From: Spirochaetota bacterium
GTDB taxonomy: Bacteria > Spirochaetota > Spirochaetia > DSM-27196 > PWMO01
NCBI GenBank assembly: GCA_009908925.1
Contig: JAAAOH010000074.1
Location: forward strand, 1-14,348
DNA: 14,348 bases
Direction: 5' to 3'
Made by a program: the position numbers and the translations under genes. Shown here one piece after another: positions 8,935 through 14,348 of this stretch. Position 1 is the stretch's first letter. Each line of letters begins with the position of its first letter. Under the pieces are notes generated by a model. That model was not told the DNA's origin and made no database searches. It worked only from the letters and a program-made list of their open reading frames with translations.

Positions 8935-10236
8935 TCAATCCCACTGGAAGCGCTCGGGGCGTTCGGAGAGCTCGACGGTCGCGGTCCGTTCCCTGTTGCC
9001 TCGAAGATAGGTCACGCTCACCTCTTCGCCTGGTTTGTTGTCCTCGAGTGCCTCGTACAGGTTCGTGATGGATCGCACCGGGGTTCCGTCGACCTCGATG
9101 ATGATGTCTCCCCCGAGATAGATGATAGTGCTGCCGTAGCGCACGGCCCGGCTCTCCTCCCCGCCGCGGAGCCCGGCCCGTTCGGCATTTCCTCCGGGAA
9201 TGACCTCCGAAATCAGGATACCACGGTCCGTCGGCAGGTTCGCATAGTCGACGAGCTGTGGAAAGAGCTGCCGCGGCACGATATCGATCCACCCCCGGCG
9301 CACCTTGCCGAACTCGATAAGGTCCGGAACCACGCGCCGGGCCGTATCCACGGGTACGGCGAAGCCGATACCGATCGAGCCACCGGAGGGTGAGTAGATC
9401 ATCGTGTTGACGCCGATCATGCGGCCACGGGAATCGAGGAGCGGACCACCGGAGTTCCCGGGATTGATCGAGGCATCGGTCTGTATCATGTCGCGGATCA
9501 CCAGGTCGTTCTGCGTGCGGATCGGACGACCGAGGCCGCTCACGATGCCTGTGGTGAGCGTCCGGTCAAGGCCGAAGGGATTGCCGATCGCGATCACCTT
9601 CTGTCCCACGCGAAGTTCATCGGATCGTCCGAGAGGAATCGTGCTGAGTGCGCGTCCGCCCGGGTCGATCTTCACCACGGCAAGGTCGTTCTCCGGGTCG
9701 GCCCCGACGACCTCCCCCTCCAGGCGGGCGCCGTCGGCAAGCGTGACGAACACCTTGAACGCCTCGCTCACCACGTGATTGTTGGTCAGCACGTAGCCAC
9801 GCCGGTCGATGATCGAGCCCGACCCGCTGTTACCCTCACGCGGAACCGGCTCGAGGAACCAGTTGTAGGACACCGTTTCGGTGGTGATATTCACGACGCC
9901 GGGGTTTCGGTTCTCGTACACCCGGATATTCTGCTGTTCTTCTTCGGTGTAGGTGGTGTTCGTTGCAACGGGCACACCGCCTCGGAGGTCGGAGACGTTC
10001 GTCTCGAGCTCTAGTGCCGCATTCTCGTGGCCTCCTGGCGAGCCTCCCTCCGAAGCGCTCCCGTGGACGGCCAGATCCGGTACGCCCTCGCCGGCACCTC
10101 CACCGCCGGCCGCTCCGCCGTCTGCTCCACCGTCGTCCGCGCCGACCGGTAAATTGATCAGACCGAACCCGACCGCGAGCAGTGTTGCCAGCACCAGGGC
10201 GGCAGCGCCGGTACTCAATAACTGTGAACGTGACAT
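8935..10236 (-). CDS. HtrA/DegP-family serine protease, membrane-anchored, single PDZ
   Basis: This 433-residue protein is a trypsin-like envelope protease of the HtrA family, which degrades or senses misfolded exported proteins. A hydrophobic N-terminal helix (about 9-30) with no obvious cleavage site suggests a membrane anchor as in DegS. A Gly/Ala/Asp-rich linker (about 32-75) follows. The protease domain starts near residue 110 (RNPGVVNITTE) and has the complete triad: His154 in TNNHVV, Asp184 in ENDLAVVKI and Ser262 in GNSGGPLL. One PDZ domain occupies about 315-425 (RGILISEVIPGGNAERAGL...). The frame extends to 10392, but that part overlaps the ComM gene and the promoter. Of the two close starts, ATG 10236 leaves a leader of about 20 nt after the predicted promoter; ATG 10251 (five residues longer) would be almost leaderless. 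Neither has a good Shine-Dalgarno. uvrB begins 11 nt after its stop. Which of the DegP, DegQ or DegS roles it plays cannot be told from sequence alone. Confidence 0.93.
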   Translation of the reverse strand: MSRSQLLSTGAAALVLATLLAVGFGLINLPVGADDGGADGGAAGGGGAGEGVPDLAVHGSASEGGSPGGHENAALELETNVSDLRGGVPVATNTTYTEEEQQNIRVYENRNPGVVNITTETVSYNWFLEPVPREGNSGSGSIIDRRGYVLTNNHVVSEAFKVFVTLADGARLEGEVVGADPENDLAVVKIDPGGRALSTIPLGRSDELRVGQKVIAIGNPFGLDRTLTTGIVSGLGRPIRTQNDLVIRDMIQTDASINPGNSGGPLLDSRGRMIGVNTMIYSPSGGSIGIGFAVPVDTARRVVPDLIEFGKVRRGWIDIVPRQLFPQLVDYANLPTDRGILISEVIPGGNAERAGLRGGEESRAVRYGSTIIYLGGDIIIEVDGTPVRSITNLYEALEDNKPGEEVSVTYLRGNRERTATVELSERPERFQWD

Positions 10237-10261
10237 GCGTCTGGAGGCCATCCCGATTGCA

Positions 10262-10290
10262 AATATAAACCACGTTCGAGCTGATGCCAA
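10262..10290 (-). promoter_or_regulatory. Sigma70-type promoter for htrA and the downstream operon
   Basis: On the minus strand a -35 box TTGGCA (10285-10290) and a -10 box TATATT (10262-10267) are separated by exactly 17 nt; each differs from consensus at one position. The element lies between the ComM stop (10298-10300) and the htrA start, in an A/T-rich patch that stands out from its GC-rich surroundings. Transcription would begin at roughly 10254-10258. It probably drives htrA and, given the tight spacing, uvrB, the lipoprotein gene, the DUF445 gene and the cyclase gene. Confidence 0.7.
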
Positions 10291-10297
10291 CAGCCGA

Positions 10298-11899
10298 CTA
10301 GAACCACCGGTGGCCCTCGCCGAGCCGTCGGTGCTGAATGGCCTCGAGAAGATGCTGTCGGTGGACGTCCGCGCTTGCATCGAGGTCGGCAAGCGTTCTC
10401 GCCATACGAAGCACGGAGACCATCGCCCGGGAAGACAGGGATAGCTTTTCTGCCGCCTGTTCTACGACGCCCTCGTTCTCCGGCGACACGCGCGCGTAGC
10501 GCTTCAGGTGGGAGGCCGGTACCCCGGCGTTGCTACTGTAGGGCTCGCCCCGATAGCGGTCCCGCTGCCGGCGCACTGCTTCGACAATGCGCCCGTGCAT
10601 TTTCCCGGACGATTCCGGGGCGTCGCCCCCGTCGTCCCGTGATTCTCCTTCACGAGACGGGCCGTCGGAGGCACGTGGGTCGACGCGAACGCGTACGTCG
10701 ATGCGGTCTATGAGCGGACCGCCCAGTCGCTTCCAGTATCGAGTTACCTCCGCCATGCTGCAGGTGCACATTCGGGTGGGATGGCCGAAGTAGCCGCAGG
10801 GGCACGGGTTTGCCGCAAGCACGAGCTGAAAGTCGGCCGGGTACCAGTAGGTGCGGCCCGCGCGCGCGATGACGATCCGCCGCTCCTCGGCCGGCTCGCG
10901 AAGGCTCTGCAGTACGTTCTTGCGAAACTCGGCCGCCTCGTCGAGAAAGAGGACGCCTTTGTGCGCAAGCGATATCTCTCCGGGCAACAGGTCCCGACCG
11001 CCACCGACGATTCCCTGAAGAGACGCGGTATGATGCGGCGCGCGGAACGGCGGGCGGCGGAAAAGATCGGCTCCACCACCAAGAAGCCCGGCGCGGGAGT
11101 AGATTCGCGTTACCTCCAGTGATTCCGACTGCTCGAGGTCGGGCGTTACCGAGGGCAACGCCCGTACACCCATCGTCTTGCCGCTGCCCGGCGGACCGAC
11201 AACGATCAGGTTATGGCGCCCGGCTGCTGCCAGCTCAAGTGCTCGCTTGAACCGGGGCTGGCCGCGTAACTCTGCGTAGTCCGGCATGTTCGCGTCCGGC
11301 TTCGGACCGGCCGCTGATCCGCCGGCCGTACCGACGGCTCCGGGCACGTCGGCGGCGGCGCCGGACGGGGTTCGGGCCCGGCACCCCGCGGCGAGCACAC
11401 TGACCGCCTCCTGCAGCCGCCCGGCGCCGGCCACGGTCCCACGACGCAGCGCTCTGGCTTCGCGGAGGTTCTCGGCGGGTACCAGCGCGTGATCGATGCC
11501 CCGCTCCGTAGCTGCTGCGACAGCCGAGAGGACGCCTCGTACGCCTCTGACGGTGCCGTCTAGCTGCAACTCGCCCAGGACAAGCACTGCAGCAGGTCTT
11601 CCGGGCTCATCCGGTGGGCACAATTGACCGGACGTCTCCAGGACGGCGACCGCGATAGCCAGATCGAACGATGCCCCTACCTTGCGTACTCCGGCCGGAG
11701 CCAGGTTTATGAGCACGCGGTCGGGCGGGTACTCGAGAGCGGCCTTACGCACCGCAACCCGGACACGTTCGCGTGCCTCTCGGACTGCGTTGTCGGGAAG
11801 CCCGACGATTTCCGTGCTCGGGATACCGCGGCGGATATCGACCTCGACCGAAACAAGATCGCCCGCGTATCCGCCGGGAACGTAACTGTATACCTTCAC
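10298..11899 (-). CDS. ComM/YifB family Mg-chelatase-like AAA+ ATPase
   Basis: This 533-residue cytoplasmic protein belongs to the YifB/ComM family. ComM is known in naturally transformable bacteria as a hexameric helicase that aids branch migration of incoming DNA; many non-transformable bacteria carry it too. The N-terminal ChlI-like (Lon S5-like) domain (about 1-165) begins MKVYSYVPGG and contains EVDIRRGIPSTEIVGLPD. An Ala/Gly/Pro-rich linker (about 170-205) leads to the AAA+ module with Walker A GPPGSGKT at 235-242 and Walker B LFLDEAAEF with D320/E321. The family's cysteine cluster NPCPCG...CTCS (C366, C368, C378, C380) is intact and may bind a metal. The C-terminal Mg_chelatase_C domain (about 435-530) is present. 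GTG 11899 is chosen because AGGAGG lies 6 nt upstream; an in-frame GTG at 11914 would place that signal inside the gene. It follows rnhA after 72 nt. No other competence gene is visible, so a transformation role is not shown. Confidence 0.94.
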   Translation of the reverse strand: MKVYSYVPGGYAGDLVSVEVDIRRGIPSTEIVGLPDNAVREARERVRVAVRKAALEYPPDRVLINLAPAGVRKVGASFDLAIAVAVLETSGQLCPPDEPGRPAAVLVLGELQLDGTVRGVRGVLSAVAAATERGIDHALVPAENLREARALRRGTVAGAGRLQEAVSVLAAGCRARTPSGAAADVPGAVGTAGGSAAGPKPDANMPDYAELRGQPRFKRALELAAAGRHNLIVVGPPGSGKTMGVRALPSVTPDLEQSESLEVTRIYSRAGLLGGGADLFRRPPFRAPHHTASLQGIVGGGRDLLPGEISLAHKGVLFLDEAAEFRKNVLQSLREPAEERRIVIARAGRTYWYPADFQLVLAANPCPCGYFGHPTRMCTCSMAEVTRYWKRLGGPLIDRIDVRVRVDPRASDGPSREGESRDDGGDAPESSGKMHGRIVEAVRRQRDRYRGEPYSSNAGVPASHLKRYARVSPENEGVVEQAAEKLSLSSRAMVSVLRMARTLADLDASADVHRQHLLEAIQHRRLGEGHRWF

Positions 11900-11905
11900 A
11901 GCCTG

Positions 11906-11911
11906 CCTCCT
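11906..11911 (-). promoter_or_regulatory. Ribosome binding site deciding the ComM-like gene start
   Basis: A perfect AGGAGG on the minus strand lies 6 nt before the GTG at 11899. The longer frame starting at GTG 11914 would encode this site as Arg-Arg, so the shorter start is preferred. Confidence 0.8.
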
Positions 11912-11971
11912 CACACGGGGTTACCGGAATTGGGGACCTGCTGCTTGTAAATGGCTGTGAGAAATGAGCTC

Positions 11972-12430
11972 TCAGGAGATCTCGGCGATGGCTTCCTGGA
12001 CGAGACCGTCAACTTCCTCGTTTCCCGCATGTCCGCTATGACCACGCACCCAGTGCCACTCGACCCGACATCCCTGCTCTGCTTCCCTCAGAGTTATCCA
12101 GAGCTCGCGGTTCTTCACAGGCTTCCTGGCACTGGTCTTCCACCCGTTTCGCTCCCAGGTGTGAATCCAGCTGGTGATGCCGTTCCGCACGTATTGAGAG
12201 TCGGTGTGTATGTGGACAGTCGAATCCTCGCAGAGGCCATTGCGGTACAGGTGGTTCAACGCATGTATGACCGCCGTCAGCTCCATCCGGTTGTTGGTCG
12301 TCTGGTTCTCGGCGCCTTTTGCCATGTAGCGGGCCTCGTCGACCTCAAGAACGTAGGCCCACCCTCCCGGGCCCGGGTTTCCATGACAGCCGCCGTCGGT
12401 ATAGACGTGTATCTCTTTGGCGTCGCTCAC
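11972..12430 (-). CDS. rnhA: Ribonuclease HI
   Basis: RNase HI cuts the RNA strand of RNA-DNA hybrids, removing R-loops and replication primers. The 152-residue product is the normal length for the bacterial single-domain enzyme. All catalytic residues are seen: D12 in VYTDGGCHGNPGPGG, E50 in NNRMELTAV, D77 in HTDSQYV and D141 in GNEEVD, plus His131 in the RGHSGH loop ten residues before D141, as in E. coli. The basic handle region is also present (WIHTWERNGWKTSARKPVKN). GGAGG at 12435-12439 stands 4 nt before GTG 12430 but only 1 nt before ATG 12433, so the GTG is slightly preferred; the difference is one residue. The upstream TTG at 12451 is in frame but has no ribosome binding site. The gene follows the acidic-repeat protein by 26 nt and precedes the ComM-like gene, so the three are probably co-transcribed. 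Confidence 0.96.
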   Translation of the reverse strand: MSDAKEIHVYTDGGCHGNPGPGGWAYVLEVDEARYMAKGAENQTTNNRMELTAVIHALNHLYRNGLCEDSTVHIHTDSQYVRNGITSWIHTWERNGWKTSARKPVKNRELWITLREAEQGCRVEWHWVRGHSGHAGNEEVDGLVQEAIAEIS

Positions 12431-12434
12431 CATG

Positions 12435-12439
12435 CCTCC
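12435..12439 (-). promoter_or_regulatory. Ribosome binding site of rnhA
   Basis: GGAGG on the minus strand lies in the 26-nt gap after the acidic-protein stop. It is 4 nt from GTG 12430 and only 1 nt from ATG 12433, which decides narrowly for the GTG. Confidence 0.55.
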
Positions 12440-12456
12440 AGGATGTTTCAACAGTT

Positions 12457-14348
12457 TCAGGAGTTTGCTGCTGTAGGCGAAGCCTCGGGAAGCGACATAC
12501 CGGCGTTGGCCAACAGGTCCCGAATGTTTGTCGCCCCTTCGCGCACACCGAGGAACAGGTATCCTTCCTGCCCGCGAAACACAATGGGAAGAAGAAGAAC
12601 TTCGCCGATGTACGCCAACGCCGCCTCGCTGCAGAGCCCCCGGAACGAACGGAAGCGGTGCAACGGCTCACGAAGGAGAAGTATGCTGCGATGGCTGAAA
12701 ACATGACGGTACACGTCGCTGTCGCCTGAAACCACGAAGTTCCGTCGGCACCGCTCCTCGACAGCCAGGCTGTGCTCAAGTCGCAACTCGTCGTCATGAG
12801 GCAGGAGTACGCCGGCAGCGCGGGCACCCCAGGATCGCGTGAACTCGACGAGGGACTTCAGGATGCCACCTTCGTTCGCCGAGTAGCTCGAAAGGATGGC
12901 ATCGTAATCGAGCCCGCGCGGCGTTATCGCGGGCGTACGCCCGGCACCTGTCGACTCTCCTCCGGTTACGAGCTCCTCCTCTCTCTGGCCCACCGGAAGG
13001 AGATCCAGTCCGCCGCCCGGGGCGAGAAGCTCGTCGATGCCCGCGGCATCCTCCTCATCCTCGGTGCCGACAATGGATTCCACGAGCTCGCGGACCTCTT
13101 CGTCCGGCGTATCATGAGAGCTTTCGTACACCCGCTCGTCTATCTGCACGACCTCGCCGTCCGCGGTAAAAACGCCGGACTCCGAATGAGCCCCAGCATC
13201 CGCGTTTCCCGACTCCAGTCTCAGAATCTCAAAGTACTCGTTCTCGGTTTCTGCAGCGGAGGTGAAGACGATGAGGTCGTCCTCGAGCCTGTACGGCTCC
13301 CCGGTGTCGGCCTCTTCATCGGACACAGCCGCCTCGCCAGGTTCCTCCTCTTCGAACTCCTCGATGAGTTCCGCCTCCTCAACGTCCTCATCTTCGAGCG
13401 ACGTGCTCTCATGGCGGGCAAAGGAAAACCAGTCGCTTATTCGCACTTCCCCGGTGGCGCGCGCTGATGAGGGTTGCAGCGGCTCGGGCTCCTCGTCGCG
13501 CTCGGGTTCCACCGTTTCCAGCTCTTCGACGACCTCGGCCTCTTTCTCGGACTCCGGCTCCGCCGCTTCGGGCCCGCCGGTGGGCGCGCCCTCGGCTTCC
13601 AGCTCCTCCAGCTCGGCTTCTTCGGTCTCAAGCTCCTCGAGGTCCGCCGGCTCAAGCTCGCCGATTTCCTCCGCGCCCTCCGTCACTTCCGGCTGTGGCT
13701 CCGGTTCCGCGTCCGGCCTCTCTTGCTGTGCGGGCTCCTCATCCGCAGGCTCCAGTTCCTCCGCCTCTTCCAGCTCCTCGAGCTCTTCAAGCTTTCCGAG
13801 CTCGGCCTCCTCACCCGCTGCAGCGGATTCGGTAGGGTCAGGCCGGCCAACCGGTGTTTCCTCGGCGACGCCGGCCGTGACCTCGTCTTCCTCCCACTCC
13901 TCACGCACGCTGCTGAGATCCCTCAAGAGCTCCTCGTCACTCGGAGCTTCGCCGGAGGCGCGCTCTTCCGCGCGTGCCGCTTCAACCGTGTCGCGGCCGC
14001 TCATTTTCTCGAGTTTCGCGGTCTCTTCGAGCGCACCGAACTCGGCCAGATCCTCCATCTCGACCGCATCGAGCTCCTCAGCTTCCTCAGGCTCCTCGGC
14101 CGCCTCGATCTCCGGGGCTTCCTCGAGTGACTCCAGCTCCTCGCCCTCTTCTTCCCCAACCTCCTCCACCTCGACGGGCTTCATGCCGGCGGTGAAATCG
14201 GCCTCGGCGGGCTCCTCACTCCCTTCGGCGTCCTCCAGTTCCTCGGGTTCCTCGGCCGCTTCGAGCTCCTCGGCCTCTTCCAGCTCCTCGGCCTCTTCCA
14301 GCTCCTCGGCCTCTTCCAGCTCCTCGGCCTCCTCGAGCGCCCCGGCTT
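12457..14348 (-). CDS. Glutamate-rich acidic repeat protein with folded C-terminal domain (5' end missing)
   Basis: I do not recognise this protein as a named family. The frame is open to the window edge with 629 residues visible; the ATG at 14184 is internal, since the repeat coding continues unbroken upstream of it. The N-terminal visible part (roughly the first 300 residues, 14346 to about 13450) is dominated by Glu with Ala, Leu, Pro and Asp, in units such as AEELEE and LEELEELEEAEE, which suggests an extended or coiled, strongly negative region. A middle part (about 13440-12900) is still acidic but more varied (ISDWFSFARHE, DLIVFTSAAE, VQIDERVYESS). The C-terminal 150 residues (about 12910-12460) look globular, with alternating hydrophobic strands (GARAAGVLLPHDDEL, RSILLLREPLHRF, GEVLLLPIVFRGQEGYLFLGV) resembling a GAF-type sensor fold; this is inference from pattern only. 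No membrane segment or signal peptide is visible, though the true N-terminus is missing. It leads into rnhA 26 nt later. Confidence 0.8.
   Translation of the reverse strand, partial: AGALEEAEELEEAEELEEAEELEEAEELEAAEEPEELEDAEGSEEPAEADFTAGMKPVEVEEVGEEEGEELESLEEAPEIEAAEEPEEAEELDAVEMEDLAEFGALEETAKLEKMSGRDTVEAARAEERASGEAPSDEELLRDLSSVREEWEEDEVTAGVAEETPVGRPDPTESAAAGEEAELGKLEELEELEEAEELEPADEEPAQQERPDAEPEPQPEVTEGAEEIGELEPADLEELETEEAELEELEAEGAPTGGPEAAEPESEKEAEVVEELETVEPERDEEPEPLQPSSARATGEVRISDWFSFARHESTSLEDEDVEEAELIEEFEEEEPGEAAVSDEEADTGEPYRLEDDLIVFTSAAETENEYFEILRLESGNADAGAHSESGVFTADGEVVQIDERVYESSHDTPDEEVRELVESIVGTEDEEDAAGIDELLAPGGGLDLLPVGQREEELVTGGESTGAGRTPAITPRGLDYDAILSSYSANEGGILKSLVEFTRSWGARAAGVLLPHDDELRLEHSLAVEERCRRNFVVSGDSDVYRHVFSHRSILLLREPLHRFRSFRGLCSEAALAYIGEVLLLPIVFRGQEGYLFLGVREGATNIRDLLANAGMSLPEASPTAANS
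14264..14348 (-). repeat. 18-bp in-frame tandem repeat in the acidic protein gene
   Basis: An 18-bp unit (AGCTCCTCGGCCTCTTCC on the plus strand) occurs three times without change at 14264-14281, 14282-14299 and 14300-14317. A fourth copy with two changes follows at 14318-14335, then a degenerate partial copy that runs off the window edge. On the coding strand it encodes repeated Glu/Ala/Leu hexapeptides of the type AEELEE. Because the unit is a multiple of three, copy-number change would alter protein length without breaking the frame. Confidence 0.9.

Noticed and set aside
8924..8950. Possible LexA/SOS operator upstream of uvrB
   Set aside because: No sequence resembling the Gram-positive GAAC-N4-GTTC or the E. 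coli CTG-N10-CAG box was found here.
8924..9292. 123-codon upstream extension of the uvrB frame
   Set aside because: The extension runs through the PDZ-coding part of htrA in another frame and is Arg-rich without homology character; the ATG at 8923 matches the usual UvrB N-terminus.
10304..10313. Perfect palindrome CCACCGGTGG at the 3' end of the ComM-like gene, considered as terminator or operator
   Set aside because: It has no loop or T-run, lies inside coding sequence, and a 10-bp palindrome of G and C is easily expected by chance in GC-rich DNA.
10237..10392. Longer HtrA start at 10392
   Set aside because: It would overlap the ComM C-terminus and run through the predicted promoter, and would put about 50 polar residues before the membrane anchor.
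11900..11971. Promoter or terminator in the 72-nt gap between rnhA and the ComM-like gene
   Set aside because: A TTTACA-like -35 has no matching -10 at an acceptable distance, and only a 5-bp stem could be drawn; apart from the ribosome binding site nothing convincing is present.
14182..14184. ATG as the start of the acidic protein
   Set aside because: The same Glu-rich frame continues uninterrupted upstream to the window edge, with repeats, so this methionine is internal.

Overview
This window is about 14.3 kb of GC-rich (roughly 60% by eye), densely packed bacterial chromosome. All recognisable genes are housekeeping or signalling genes. There are no mobile elements, tRNA or rRNA genes, CRISPR arrays or integrase-type genes, and no stretch of 300 bases lacks a gene. 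The organism is not certain. The combination of a PhoU/PhoB/PhoR set, a membrane-anchored one-PDZ HtrA protease, a small SH3 lipoprotein, a DUF445 membrane protein and a very glutamate-rich repeat protein would fit a high-GC member of the Spirochaetota. This is an impression from protein style, not a demonstrated assignment.

Left block (1-3877, + strand) is the tail of a phosphate-uptake and phosphate-sensing operon: pstB (5' end cut off by the window), phoU, an OmpR/PhoB-type response regulator, and a PhoR-type sensor kinase. The kinase start overlaps the regulator stop by 4 bases (ATGA). The block should link high-affinity phosphate uptake (PstB, PhoU) to transcription (kinase and regulator). 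The pstSCA genes and any Pho box would lie upstream of the window.

Middle block (3885-10251, - strand) runs, in transcription order: htrA-like protease, uvrB, SH3 lipoprotein, DUF445 membrane protein, REC-GGDEF diguanylate cyclase. Junctions are very tight: 11 nt, a GTGA overlap, an 8-base overlap and 11 nt. These five genes probably form one transcription unit. It appears to start at a good sigma70-type promoter (TTGGCA, 17 nt, TATATT) just upstream of htrA. The unit mixes envelope quality control, DNA repair, two envelope proteins of unclear role and c-di-GMP synthesis. It meets the Pho operon tail to tail with only 7 nt between stop codons, and those 7 nt are the loop of a perfect inverted repeat that includes both stops.

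Right block (10298-14348, - strand) runs, in transcription order: a long acidic, glutamate-rich protein cut by the window edge, an RNase HI, and a ComM/YifB-type Mg-chelatase-like AAA+ ATPase. The acidic protein is the least understood gene. It has a long Glu/Ala/Leu-rich region with 18-bp tandem repeats and a folded-looking C-terminal domain that may be GAF-like.

No clearly new biological system is visible. The best candidates for a second look are the acidic protein, the htrA-uvrB-lipoprotein-DUF445-cyclase gene set and the inverted repeat at the convergent junction.
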